A stretch of DNA of 64,000 nt from positions 62,001-126,000 of the forward strand of contig JBAMDO010000014.1 of NCBI GenBank assembly GCA_037074765.1, given 5' to 3'. Position numbers and translations under genes: made by a program. How positions within the stretch are numbered: the stretch's first letter is position 1; every line of letters begins with the position of its first letter. Under the pieces are notes generated by a model. The model was not told where the DNA came from. It did no database searches and was given only the letters and a program-made list of their open reading frames with translations. Below, piece by piece: positions 26,086-40,291 of this stretch. Source of the stretch: Mansonella perstans. Lineage: Eukaryota; Nematoda; Chromadorea; Rhabditida; Onchocercidae.

Positions 26086-28727
26086 TGTTCATTGATTTTT
26101 TCGATTAGAAGAACTGATAAAACAAACTTATCGCAATTGCAGAACCAAACTGTGTAATTCTTCTGGAAGAATAGTTTCTAATTCCTAATGATAAAGACGT
26201 CAGCACTAGTAAATGCTTAATGATTAGTTTATCTTAACCTCAGAGATTAAAATCTTTGACATTCTCGGCAAGAGGATTCAGAAGTATTATTGTGAGCAGA
26301 ATAGTTTCGCGCTATTTTTCATCACCGTGTTCTCTTCTGCCATTCATATCTTACTCTTTTATTGTGACACCTAGTTTTCATAATGAGAAGCATCTATTTT
26401 TTATTTTTAGTATTAGAATTTTAATATTTGACACTAAAGTAAAATTGATCTGATGAATACAGGAGCAAGTAAAAATGCCGGCCTTAATGTTTTACTAGTG
26501 TTGAAACAAATTTTATAAAACAACTTCAGAAATGCTAAATTTAAAATTACATTAATTTATTTGGCTTTGTAAGTTATTCGTAACCTTATATAATTTATCT
26601 GATCATTTCAGCAGCACTCATCATTGCGCTTTTTATTTCAAGGATTTATAACATTTTGAGTGTCAAACCGTAATCACATATTCACCAAGCGTATCTTTTG
26701 TGCGAATACTAACTGATATTTCCAACTACAACTTTCAAGAGGTCATTTATATCTTCAAACGTATATTTGCTAATTATAGAACAAATGTAGCTGATTCTCT
26801 TAATTTCCAAATTTCCATTAACTTCCAAAATTCACCGTAAATCTGTTTCAGAAACTAATTTCAAGAAATGAGAAAGAAATTGTTATTAGTTTGTTTCAAG
26901 TGTTAGACTCTTTTGTATCGTGGTTGTTGGAAAAATTTTATGGTCTTATTAAAAATTAAAACAGTGCAAATGTTGTCAGTAACACATTGCAACGACAAAA
27001 CATTACTTAGTGATTACAATTTCTGAATTAATTAAGTGAGAAAAGTCGTTGATTAGATTTTATTTGGCTTTGAAGATGCCGAATTGTTCCAATTATTCTT
27101 TGTCGACTTTGCGTCAGAGAGTGTTATTTATGTTAAGTTGTAATAAAATTTTCTTCTGATATTTCGTCTTCATCGCCATCTAGTAATCAGCAAAAAGTAA
27201 TTAGCAAAAGTAATCAGCAAAAGGAATTTAATTAACGTACATAAGACTTTCTAATATCACATTGCTACAATTGGCTCATTAAATATTTTAACAGCAAATC
27301 AAATTTATTGTTTAATCGATTATCGAAATGTGTTATGGTTATTACGAGCATATGCTATAGGAATTAATTTTCTTATGTTAAAAAAAAAATTGGTTGATTA
27401 TGTAAAACAGTTAGGAACTCTAATGATGAGGGTGATGAATTTCCTATTCGCTGCACATCTTTAGTTATGGCGACAAAAATTCAACAATATTTTTTCCAAG
27501 TTAGTTCCTTGCCCATTAATTTATATTAACCACAAAAGATTTTGATTGAGACACGACCGTTAGCAATTTAAGGGCAAGAGGCATTATTAATAAAAATAAC
27601 AGCGTGAATATCACTGAGAAGGAACTACTACTGAGTTTGAAAAGAAAATTGAATTCTTCTTTTGCATAAACAATTCGCTGAAAATTCGTTTTTAAAATTG
27701 CTAAGACTGTAGACAATTTTATTTTTTTAGAATTTTCAAAAATTTTTCCTAGATTTTTCTTTATGAGGACTTTTCTAAATGCCCATGAAGACTTCAACAA
27801 CAAAAAGGGATATACTATGAAATTCAGCTGAAATCCAATTCATACATTTGTTATTACTCAATCAAACTTAATCTTAGCGTGTTAGCGAAAAAATCTCTTT
27901 CTTTGCCTTGCTAACTGATTGGTCGTTTAAGATAAATGAATACGAAATGAAGTTGCAATAAATATAATACATAAATGAGCTCTCGCAGACGGATATAAAA
28001 ATGAGAGTTAATTAATTTTTGTTAAGAAGGATAAAATTCTAATCTGATTTCGAAAATGACATTTGACGCGCTTATTCTAAAGCTGAAGGCGTTGAAATCT
28101 CATGTTTCTTGGCAACCATATAAAAAGGAATAAGCAACAAAATTTCAGCAGTTTTTATCGGATCTGTCAAAAAAATTAACTTACGATTCGGCAGCTGGGA
28201 TAATGCTCTGTCATATTTCATCCAAATGAAAATCTCGATGTAATACCACCCTACATTGCCACCATTTGTTTAAAATGTTCGGCAATAATTGAAAAGGCCA
28301 ACAACAAGATCATCAAAGTAAGAAGCAATTCGAAATGTAATTGCTTTTTAATGAAGTTTAACACTTTCACATAAATATGCTTTTCTTCGTTAATGTACTG
28401 CAGTGTGACAGCCTTTTCGAATTCACAGAATTATTCATAACAATTTCACATATGACAAACATTTTCACTAAAAGTGTTATACTTTGGTAATATTTTAACA
28501 GGACTGAATACATTGGTAATATTTTTAACATTTGATAATATTTACTATACTTTGGTAATATTTTAACAGGACTCTATTTTTATTCTTGTACACGTTCAAT
28601 ACTTCATTCTACCAAAACTCCAAAAATAATCATTTGTTATGCTGCGAATATTTACCAACATGATTCCGTATCCTACAATATTCTCAATTTCTAGTTTTAT
28701 TCAGATGTAATTTTTCTTTTGCAGAAA
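26086..28727. other. intergenic, no supported gene
   Basis: ORFs such as 27516-27803 (-) have biased, low-complexity composition and no splice partners. Around 28490-28570 a short direct repeat (tttggtaatattttaacagg) occurs. The stretch probably holds control regions for the divergently placed genes at 25664 and 28728. Confidence 0.4.
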
Positions 28728-31422
28728 ATGAATAGAACATATGAAGAAGTTTGTGCTGAATCATACCGTTTACAGACGAATTTTTTTTTCCAAGCAACGC
28801 AGTTTTTCGTCCTCATCCTTAGTATCACGGGAATTACTCTTAATTTATATACATCTATCAATATTATCAACAGAAAGGTGAAATCTTTCCAGAAAGTTTG
28901 TTGCAAGTAGTAATGCGGTTATAATCAGCTAAAACCGGTTATAATTGGTTATAATCGGCTAAAATTCTTAAACGAACGTTTTTATGTGCGTCAATTTATG
29001 ATTGATTCCTCATTAGATTAGTATAGTTCTAAGTGTTAATTAATGATTTATTAGATTGAATTATCAAAAGTTTTGGAACTTCCATCGACTGTATTCATGC
29101 TGTCAAACAAAATCACCGACATTAAGCTTCTGAAGTGACGCATACTTTCGTTTTTCAGATCTTCCATATAAATTTGAGAGTGTTATCGATTAATTTGCTG
29201 ATTTTATTGCTTTTTCGATCAATTTGCGTCATTTTTCGATCATCCACTTTTATATACCGCATGATAACTTATGAGGTTATTTTATGTCTTCCGCGCAACT
29301 GCTTCAAAATTATGGGACAAATTAGTGAACTGAAATATAGTTCCAAACATCTGTATAAGTTAAAAAATTTTAGGACCAGTGCTCCTTCGTGGAGGATTCT
29401 GTTAGGTGTACAGTTTTGACCGCTATTGCAGCAGGACCAATCAAATGTCTTCGGTACGCATTTATTGCGATTGCAATTGAGAGATTTATTGCTATGTGGT
29501 TCTATCAGCGCTATCAAAAATGGAATTATCCAACTGCACTTGCTTTTATACCGTTAACGGTTTATTTTCCAAATATATGTGATGAAATTGTAAAATTTTT
29601 AAATTTCAATTTGAGTCAACGAAGTGAACAAGTTTTGTAAAATATTATTCATTTTTGGAATAAGATCAGACGAATCAAAAAATTATAAAAAGTATCAGTG
29701 GATAGAGCAATAATTTTTAATTGTGAAATCTCCTAAAAGCAGTGAACTGGACTTGAAAAAAAATTTTTTTTTCCAGTGGTTCGAAATAGCACTGAGCATC
29801 GAGAAGATAGTATTGGCATTCTACGAAAATCGGAAGACTTACAAAAGCTACTGTGCATCAGTCACCAAAAGCACTGCTTTCTCCTTAAAATTGATATTGG
29901 AAATGCTGTTGTTGATTGTTTTATTCTGTTTGCTGCTCGTAACACGCATCGTCAGCAAAAAAAAATTGATGTTAGAATAAGAATTTTCTCTTTTACGAAA
30001 TGTTGCCGTACCCGGAAAGCTAAATTTGATTCGTTTATCAATGGCAGAGACTAATTAATAATAGTAAAACTGATAAACAAAAACAAAGACGATAATAATA
30101 GACGAGCAATGTGATCAATTTTTACTAACAAATCTGTATCTTCGGTAATAGTTGTCACTGTCTTCCGCAGTTCTTCGGCAATTCTTTGTTAATAGTAAGT
30201 GAGATGGGAGGTCGTCTTTTGGTGAGGTTTAAATATAAAAAAGAGAAGGATTGCATAGGCAATAATAGCAGTGCTGGCAAATGAGCGTAAAGACCTGTGT
30301 AATGCATTCTTGATTGCAAAAAGTTAGCTAGCTGTGTTTTTTTCAAATATATCCGAGGTTGGCGAAAGAGTTCTCATAATTTTCTCTTGGGTCATTAGAT
30401 TAAGCTTGCCTTAGCACGCGATTTTTAAGCTCTTCATTCATTGCAGCCTGGTAGGTACGGGAATCTCTTTGTGACTTTTATTGTTATTTCATTATCTTGT
30501 CTATTCGGCAGTGTTTTAATACAATTTTAATTTCTTAATTCGACATGCCGAATTGAAGACAGAAAGAGTGTAAACATAACGCAATTAACAAATTTGATTC
30601 CTTCAGTGTTTGACACTTTATGACTTCTTTAATTCATAACTGTGCATCAGTCACCAAAAGCACTGCTCTCTCCTTACAATTAAGATGCATTATTGAAATG
30701 TTTTTTAATTTAGAATTCAAATGCGAGTACCAGTGGACTCGTTATCATCGCGTTATCAGATTCGGGAAAATATGAAAACGTCAAAGACGATGTTTATAGC
30801 AACCATTATGTTTATCACAAGTTCTGTCCTAAATCTGTTGGTAATGTTCACATTGCAAGAGATGTCTGACGCCAATCTTTTGCATTTCGCACTTCTCAAA
30901 GTAAATAGTCACTGGAAATTACGATTAGATCTGAAAAACTTTCCGATCATACGTATGAATGTGCAAAGTATTTAACCACTAGTAATGAAGTTCAGGAGGA
31001 AACGATGTTTCGCATTACAAAAATGACTACTTTTCTTTCTCACTGTTTATTTATCATAACAAACATTGGGCATTTCATAGGCCACAGAAAACAGTTTTAA
31101 TATAATACATTCATTGCCATTATATTCTTTTTTGGCTTTTTGTTTCGGTTCTTATTTATTGTCAAAAATCTGTCACTGCGCTCTGTGATTACAGGAAATT
31201 GGCAGTTTTCCAATTGCCATATTCATCAATACCATAGCGATTTTATTCATCGTCAGAATGGAGCAGATGCATAATAAGACCATCAAACGACTACTTTCTT
31301 TCGGCTGCTGTACGTCTAACCGAATATGGGAACAACGGCAGAGCCGACAATCGACAACTCGACAACATATCGAAATTGTTGAGCAATTATGGAAGAAGGA
31401 AGGTCTTAAGGGTCGTAAATAA
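28728..31422 (+). CDS. Sra-superfamily serpentine chemoreceptor
   Basis: Exons 28728-28877, 29159-29275, 29374-29559, 29777-29970, 30714-30900 and 31195-31422 join in phase to 353 residues, close to the usual length of Sra/Srab receptors. Family-like features are the extracellular EDQCSFVEDSVRC loop, AIAIERFIAMWFYQRY at the end of TM3, YCASVTKSTAF before TM5 and the intracellular SLSSRYQIRENMKTSK loop before TM6. The C-terminal tail is basic and polar. The ATG lies three bases after a strong acceptor (ttttgcag at 28717-28724), which suggests SL trans-splicing. By family, the protein is expected to detect external chemicals in sensory neurons. A decayed copy of part of exon 4 lies in intron 4. 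Confidence 0.88.
30642..30702 (+). pseudogene. relic duplicate of an internal part of chemoreceptor exon 4
   Basis: This stretch matches 29848-29908 (actgtgcatcagtcaccaaa shared exactly). It lies in the intron just before exon 30714-30900. An in-frame stop and missing splice sites make it non-coding. Confidence 0.8.
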
Positions 31423-34400
31423 TATCCTGAATCGCTGAAAAATTTCAACGGTTGAAAGTATTTCGTTTTGAGTGATACCTCCATTGAATTTCGTCGAAAC
31501 ATCAGCATGTTAATTCGAATTTATTTTCTTGCTAGGAAGAGCCAAGTATTAAAGACAAACTGATTAATTGGTCATTCCTAAATTTTAGTTGGCTAAAACT
31601 GAATTAAACATACTTTTTTAATGAGTCAACTCATCAGTTATCAGCAGTCTAACTTAGATTCAAAACCCGAACCCTTCTTCATTTCTCCTCATCCTTGTCG
31701 ATTCAAATTCTTTTACATCTCGAAAATATTTAAATCATATTTCATTTATTTTTACTATCTTATCAGAATTTACTATAATGAAATTTACTGCTTGTTTCAT
31801 CATGCTGTATTCAGTTATTTTTTTACTAAAATTTATCTTTCTCACTACTTCTGCTGACTTTTTTGGTGACAAAACCTTTTGATTTGTTGATCCTTAATTA
31901 ATATCCAACACTTTTTTCCAGTTCTCGGTTATGAATTAGCTAATTTGAATTATGTTGTCAAAATCATTCAGGTTTATAATTATGAATTTCAAACCATAGA
32001 GAAAACCATTTAAACTTACTGTTTCCCCTGCATAATTGACAATTAATAAATCATAGTAAAAAATTTTCTTCATTTCTGTCTGTTCGCATCGACTTTTCGT
32101 GGAATTGGGTGTATCTCTGCTTCCTTGTTTTTCAATTTACAACGAGAATCATGCTATTTTTCAACTTACAACGAGAGCTGCGAAGACTGGTATTCGAGGA
32201 ATTCTGCTCTATTTTCTATCCGGAGAGGATTACTCCAAGTAATGAATGGAGGATTTCTCTACAAGATTTACTATAATCGGACTGCAAAATTTTCTGCTAG
32301 TATTAAATTTATTTTCATCGTGAAATCGGCGTAATATCAGTTCATGGGCATCACTTCTAGGACGGTCGCTGTTTGCTTATCAGACATGATTCTGATTTTT
32401 CAAGCATGCCAGTGTGTACCTTTAATTCATTGTATTTGATCAATAACAATAGAAAATGCCCGTTGGAATGATGAGATATTGTTAGCAGAATGGTGAAATT
32501 TTGTAAACAAAACCAAGGCTATGAGGACGATGTAAGCTAACAAGGGATGTGATATCACAGAGATTTCCTCATTTGCATTGCTACAAATAAGAAAGACGCT
32601 TGATAATCGTAAAGATCATATCAAGGGCCAGTTTAACTTCACTAATGACTAGAGGAAGTTTAGCAAAGCTATATCTCTAACCTTGGATATATCTATGCGA
32701 AAAAATCCACGAGTCATTCTTTTTACAGTTTCACTACGTTTTATCCATTACCATTACGATTAATGGCTATAATTATTCCTCTGCTAAGCTGGATGTTTTC
32801 TTTCATTATTTAATCCGAAACATTTCAACGAAATGACAGTCTACTGCTATCGAAGGAAATGGAAGGATTTGTTAGTTAAAATTGATCACATTGTCTGATG
32901 TTTATTTTATAAATCATTTTTGTATATTCATTGCGTGTTCTACACTTTTTTCTTACAATTGTGAACTAGTAAAATTATGTGAGTACAATATTACAATCTG
33001 AATAAGCTTCTATCGCCAACTAATGACACGGACTACAACTTCTGCAACAGCATATTTCAATTCAATCAAGTATTGTATTCAATGGATGAACTAGTAAATT
33101 AATTGGTATCAAAAAGTGAATGCAAGCATAAATTTGCTTGTAAGAGATTAAATCGGTAAATGAATAAGCAGATCTAAAATACTTTGAATTCTATATAAAT
33201 CTATAGTATAAGAATATTTTGTTGAGTTTTCGAAATGGATAATTTAAGATTTTGCTTATATCATTACTATACCCTAGAAAAAAAAAAAAAAAAAAAAACG
33301 ATGAATTATAATAGAATTGCTTTCTTGTTGGAAGTTTAAAAACGAATTAAAAAAAAAGTACGCGAAGATGAAGAATTGGCAGTAAAAACTATTAATCTTA
33401 CATAGCGAAGTGTTGAAATCAGCGACAAGATTATGTAAATTTGAAGTGACAGATCAATAGAAATGGTTTTGGTACGATAAAATGATTAAATAACTAAGGC
33501 TGGAAAAATGTTCTGCCATAAAAGATGGAGGTATTTTTTTTCATGGTAAAAATGCTTGATGATTATTTGTGGAGCTTTTATCGTTTGTCACTGTTTGAAA
33601 TGAGTGATTTTTATATGAATATATGTTTGCATTGAAATCATTTAATTTTATTTTAACTGTAATTATTGAATATATTTATTTAACGGAAAACAATTTTGTA
33701 ATTTTTACCAAGAAGTTATAGAAATAGCACCATTTTGAAAAATACATCTGCTTTTAGCATTTAAGAAAGAAACAAGGAATGTATTGTTTTTGCAAACTTC
33801 ACAGATTTAATGAACTCAGGTTGTTAGGTATGCATGTAATATCTATGCTATTGGATTCATCATGTCTAAGCTAAGTCAGGTTTATAATATCCATGCTGTT
33901 AGATTCTAACCGATTCATTTTATTCAATTTAAATGCTAAGTTTGATGCAAAATAACGCGTACACGGCTTATACAAAGTAGATAGAATTTGCATTTTTCCT
34001 ATCTTTGCAGCATATTTTCTTCAGTTTTTTCGACTGTGAAAAGACAGCAATTTAATGTACTTATTTTTTTTCTAAAATCAATAATGATTAGTCATTAAAC
34101 ATTAGTAAGTGGTAATCTTTTAAATTTGAAGCGGTAACATTCAGTGAGTGAATTAACAATTAATCATTTTGGTCTAAACTATTAGAATTTTAAGGCAAAT
34201 TAATTTTCATTTCGTTTTTCTTCATTTTCGTTGCTAAAATGTCAATCTTTTGAACAGTTAAAAACTAGAAATAGTTCCAAACTTTTCTGTTTATTTACTC
34301 TTGATGAGAATGAATTTGAAAAAAGACTTTGCTAAATGGCTAATTTTTATGGATGTATAATTTTTGAATTTAGCAAACAAATTTATTTGATTGAAAAATT

Positions 34401-36628
34401 CGTTAATAAATATGCAGTAAATGATACATGAAAAAAGCTTGCTTACATTAGTCATCTAATTGATACCAATTTATGAATGCTTTCAAAACTGTAAAACAAG
34501 AGTACGAATGTACATAACTAATAACCAGTAATTAATAGCTCTTGCACTAAATCATGAATGCATTCACAATATCTGATCAAATGTGGCTTATCAGACTGAT
34601 TATCACATATAACGATTAAATCAGTATTACATGACGATAAAGTAGATAAAGTAGTAACATCCTGTATTATTGCTAATTGCTGATTAATTCAACTGAATGG
34701 TATATAATTTAAATCTTCCAAAAAAAATTATACAGACTGGAAGATGAACTTTAAAAACAATCAAAAAAATTTTTACATTAACGAATAGATAAGAAAATGT
34801 AGGACTTCTGAAATATCTCATCCAATCAAAAATTATTATATGTATGCGTCATAGTTATAAAATTCATTACATTTATATTGCATTAATATTTAAATCGATT
34901 AATATTTAAATTTTTCCACCATTCCATCTGTTTTATATCAAAAATTAAATTTAATTTCCGCATTTTTCTTGTTCTATCGATAATTCTACAAATTTACTAT
35001 TCAGTTCTTTTTCCTTTTTTTCTTCTGTTGAAATCAATATTTCTGCAAAACTGTTGCGTTGCATATAATACTGAAATATTTCAAATTTTAATTGATAATT
35101 TTGATGTGATAATTCTACAAGTATAACAAGATAAAACTTAATATGCAAATCAATGCAAGCAGAATAGAAGAAAGAAAAATAAACAGATTTTATACCATTG
35201 ATTTTCAAGGTTATTGAGCATCTTAAATAGATTAATCAGTCTACTAATATTTAATAAAACGATAATTAACCTACTCCCTGTCCAATTCTTGCTTATATTT
35301 CATTTCCCATTTTTTCTTTATTAATTGCATATTTGAATTATAATCATTTATATTATTAATTAAAATCATTTATAACTTGAATTACAATCATTTATTATTT
35401 TGACTACAATCATTTATAATTTTAATTACAGTAATTTATAATTTTCTTTATAAATTACATATTTGAATCACAATAATTTATAAATTGAAAAATTTTAAGA
35501 TAATATGCGTTTTTTAAATTAAAAAAATTGAAAAATGCAATATGCAAAAAAAGCATACCTATTTTGAGCATATACAACAATTTTGCTTTAATTAAAAAAA
35601 ACTATTCAGCACATACACATACACAGAGACACCTCCAGAGAGAAATCCGCAGATAAGCGAAGATACTTTACATATGTTCAAACTTAAAAAAAAATATTTT
35701 ATAAACAATGCTCGAAGTTCAGGCAACGAAAAATTTTTTCCTCATTATTTCACTTTCAACTATTTTAATGTTTATACTTTTTTTTTTTATTTTGTTTGCT
35801 TACAACTCTAAACTTTTCAAACTTTTTTCGCCTTCATCACTTTGTTTTTTTTTTCCGTACTTTCATCTCTCTCTCTCTCTCTTTCTGTGTCTTTTTCTTG
35901 CCATTACTCTCTCAGAATCATCTGATCCTCATTTTTGTTTCGTTTTACTTGGACTGATATTTTATATGACTAAGCAGAAAGCATTCAGTTACCACTCAAC
36001 TAATATTTCTTCAACTCCTAACTCTCGAAATATTCATCTTACATGTTTTGCTAATTTAAAAAAATGAAAAATTTTATGAAAATTTTTCTTCTTTTCATTT
36101 TAATTTTTTTTGATTTATAACGAAATAATAATGTGTTAGGAAAATTTAAAAATTAACAATCAGTTCTGATTTGTTATGAACAAAAAGAGTGATGCACAGA
36201 AGAAACGATGCTTTCATTTTTCGTTGCTTTGTTCACTTTTTTTTTTTTTTTTCACCGCACAACTGACCAATAGTTTCTATTCGGTCAAATAAAAATATTG
36301 AAATTATTCAAAATATGATTATTTGTTAGTTTGATTGTTAAAACTTGGAAATCAAATATTTTTTTTTTTTCGGCACTTGATATTAATTGTAAATTCATTT
36401 CATTGCATTTAAAACATTCACATAACCTTAATGAGATATTAGGATAAACGAGTCGCTAAATAGTTACATTTTTTTTCTTTTTTACAGAACGTTTTGCCGA
36501 AATTGTATCATTCATCAATATAAAGGTGTCAATATTTTACAATTATTCAATTTAATTATAAGTGGTAATGAGAAATATAAGCTACTAATAGCATGATGAG
36601 AAGTTTAGTTTAAATCTGATAGCAATCG
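31423..36628. other. long gene-poor region
   Basis: There are several AT-rich ORFs without splice partners. At 32112-32275 two frames are open over the same bases (one contains LQRELRRLVFEEF), but I found no linking exon. 33276-33298 is a poly-A run. 35330-35475 holds imperfect repeats of an aatcatttataat-like unit. 35700-36065 is pyrimidine-rich sequence with a spurious hydrophobic ORF. Confidence 0.4.
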
Positions 36629-36997
36629 ATGCAAACAAAAACAGCTGCACACAATAAAAATCAAATATCGGATAACAGGATAGGTTTAAATGATACTATG
36701 CAAACGTCAGCAGTCAGCCCAGAAAATTTTATTCATGGCAAGAGATCAATTTTGCAGTTTAATGAGGTAAAAATATTTTTTATGTCCAAAGTATGAATTT
36801 CAGCTTAAAAAAAACACGATTAATAAGATAAAATATAAAACAATTTGCACTTTTTGTTTTTTTTTTTTAAATTTCGATCCAGTTTATAGAAGTTAGCTAT
36901 GTTTCATTTACTTCAGGATAATTTAATGGTAATCAATGATGCGAAACGAAATGAGAAACGAAAGCGACAAAAGCGGCGGCGAATGTCAAAGGCATAA
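36629..36997 (+). CDS. 72-residue basic small protein, unrecognised
   Basis: Two exons, 36629-36766 and 36917-36997, join in phase 0 across a typical intron (gtaaaa...ttcag). The start ATG follows an in-frame stop. The N-terminal half is polar (SDNRIGLNDTM, SPENFIHGKRSILQFNE). The C-terminus is a dense basic run, KRNEKRKRQKRRRMSK, that looks like a nuclear or nucleic-acid-binding signal. I do not recognise the family. Composition and splice signals make a real gene likely, but no domain supports a function. An exon-like piece with TFCRNCIIHQYKG lies just upstream at 36488-36530 and could not be joined. Confidence 0.55.
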
Positions 36998-38596
36998 TTT
37001 TGTGAATTTTAAATAAATTTAAATAAGAAAAAAAGGGATCCAAATTATGAAATAGATTGAGTCAGGAAAGTAAAATTTAAAGGTGTCAAGCAAAATTTAT
37101 TTCCAAATCACTAATGAAGTAACACTGAATATGATAGATGATAAAAAAGCCTGGACAAAAATTTTTTTTGTTGCTAAAAATCATTTTGTTCGTTTGTTCA
37201 ATTTATACATTTTTTTCCTCTCGATATTAATGATAAAATAGCAAATAACAGAACAAAACTATAATTTCAAACCTAAAAGTAAATTTTAATCCTAAAGTTG
37301 GTTGCAATTTTTGAGGTGTAAAAATTTTTCGGAAATGAAAAAAAGCGGAAGAAGTTCTCACATATTTGAAATAATTGTTTGTGTGAATTTTGAATATAAC
37401 GAGTAATAAAATTGAGATTAAATTATTAAGTTAATCGATTCCAATTACTTATTATTGCAAGGAATTTTGTGCAAATTTTCAATTCTCTATTATTACTTAA
37501 CTTTTTTTTTTTAATTTTTTTTTTAATTTTTTTTCAATTTTTAATTTTTTTTTTTAAATTTATTTCGAATGAGATTTCATTAGACATTTATTATTTTCAC
37601 AAATATTTAAATCTAAATTTTTAAAATTTGTAAATTTGAACAAAGCGTGGACTTGTTGTTTGATTTTATGAAATCAGGAAAGCCCATTGTTAGCTTAAAC
37701 TAAAACTGCTGCTAAAAAAGAAGTTGGCCAGAATTTAGCAAATTTTTGCAAGAAAAATGAATGAAAATTGAAATGAATCGACCTAAAAAAGGGCATAACA
37801 TTGACGTATGTTTAAACATTTAAAACTGAACTATAAAAATCGCTGTATGGATCATCCGATAGGATTAGAAAGAAGCAAGATCAGTGTTGATTGATAAGAG
37901 TTCCAAGCAGATGTAGCTCATAGTTCAACAAAATTTGCAATAATTTACAATAAAATCATTTTCATGAGCCAAAAAAATAAAAAACATTCATCAATCAAAT
38001 TGATGATCATTTTGTCTATTAAAATAATTGTCATTTTGTCACATCATTACCAAAGTTCATTTATATTTATCATGCGATCTTATTTTTCATGTATGTAAAA
38101 AGATATATAGTAGACGATATAGCATTAGTAGTGGTAAAAAAAATTCTGAAAATAAAACATAGAAAAAAATAAACTTCAATAAGCACTAATTGAATTAATG
38201 AAATGATATTTTTGGTCTAAAAAACTGTTTCTGTAGAAACTACGAAATTAGATATAAATTATATTACGGAAAGATAATAGCAGAAAATGACTGAGTTGAA
38301 AATTTTGCTATTTTAATGAATTAAAAAAAAAACGAAATTTCAAAATTTCACATTTTTCAAATTATCGAAAGATGAAATTTGGCAAATATGAGTTTTTCAG
38401 ATAAACTGGAAATGAAAAATCATTAACAAATTAAAAGCAGATTAATTAGTAAAAACTCTTAACACGAATAATTTTTTATCTTTTTATATTCCGAAATCAA
38501 AATATTTATTAAATTTGACAAATGGTTGAAAAAAGTGCTAACAAGTATTAATTGTATTTGTTAGCAGTTTAAAGTTAATTCCTTATTAAACAAAAA
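36998..38596. other. intergenic, poly-T rich
   Basis: I see nothing coding. T-rich blocks occur at 37502-37555. The channel gene's promoter presumably lies here. Confidence 0.4.
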
Positions 38597-40239
38597 ATGG
38601 AACTATTAAAGGAAGCAAAAGTTCGAGAAGCAACGGGTGGTCGAACAATATGGCGCAATGTAGCTTGGCTTATTGCCCTTTTTGCCTACTCATTCGTCGG
38701 TGGTATTATTTTTAGCGCTATCGAAGGTAAACAAAAAAAAATTTTATTTCCAAATAAATTTATATTATTTCATAACACTCTAAATCTTTTTTTTTTTTTT
38801 TTCTTTTCTTCTAACAGTAGTTAGAAGAAAAGATTTGAACAAAGGAAAGAAATGAGAGAGCTAAATTTTTGAAATTTAATATTTAACCATTAGTAATTGA
38901 TGTAATCAATTCTTTCTTAAATTTCAACAAATTTTATTGCTGCAAACTAAGATTACAAACATTGGATGTTGTTTGAAAACTTTAATCTAGCAAAATTGTT
39001 GAATGTTATCCAAATGAATTGAAATTTCAAAAAATTAGTTGAAATTAGTAAAATAAAAAGCTCATAAATTTATTTTCATCATTCCTCCCTTTTTATGTTT
39101 ACCATCTCTTAATTTTCTGTTATTTTTTAATTTATGCTTTTTTTTTTCAATTTAAACAATTTTATTTTTGCTTATTGAAAATTTTTCTTACAGGGAGCAA
39201 CGATAAGAATGAAATTTTGATGAAGTACAGGCATGATATGAACCTTTATGAAAAGCATAAAATGCATCAAATAGATATTTTCAAGTACACATTTGCTTTA
39301 TATGTTCAGTAATTAATTATTTGTTGCTTAAGAAACAATCAATGCTATATTCGAAATAATAATATGATAAATCATTACACTTAAATAAAAACTAGCAAAT
39401 ATTTTCTTATGCCTTATTAAAATGCATAAATGGATATAATGAATGGATTAATTTAAACTCAACACGATAGCAATTAATATCGTGTTAATGAAAAGAATAT
39501 ACAAGCTAAAAGGTGAGAGCGAATAAGAAAATGAGTTTTGATTATTTAGATTCATGCATATAATGAATGGATTAATCCAAATTCAATACGATAGCAATTA
39601 ATATCATGTTAATGAAAAGAATAGGTAAACTGAAAGGTGACAGGGAATTTTATTCATTTATTTTATGGTAAAAAATTAATTGCTTAGTAAAAATAATCAC
39701 ATTAATTAGTTTTTGTACTAACATTTTGTCAATTACTTTTGTTTGAAAGCATTCGCAAAAAATTACTTACATTAATTTATTGTAACAATTGACAATTATG
39801 AATTAATTTATCCGAAAAGAGCAAAAACTTCATGCAAATATTTTAAAACAAATTAAATTTATTAAGTTCAATATACATATTTCAAAAATATACGTTTATT
39901 TGAGGTTTGAAGTTAATTAAAGAAAATTAATAAATGAATAAATGAAGATTATTTTGAAGAAATTATTTTAGGAAACTATGGGAAATTGACAGAGATGAAT
40001 TATTCGTCCAAAATAAAAGTATTAATAAAGAAGAGGTGGAAAATTACAAGATTAAACTTGCCAGTGATGTATTTCGTTCATATGAACGCGACTTAGGAAT
40101 CGAAATTAAGAAACCAATAATGACGAATACAAAATGGAATATTTGGGGTGGTGTCTATTATTCTGCTAGTTTGTATACTACCATTGGTATGCGTTACAAT
40201 TCAATTGTTATTACTTAGTTATGAATTATTAAAAAGAAT

Positions 40240-40291
<52 letters not shown>

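Noticed and set aside
35708..36067. 119-codon hydrophobic + strand ORF
   Set aside because: It comes from a pyrimidine-rich tract (runs of ttt and ctct) and has no splice partners or family pattern.
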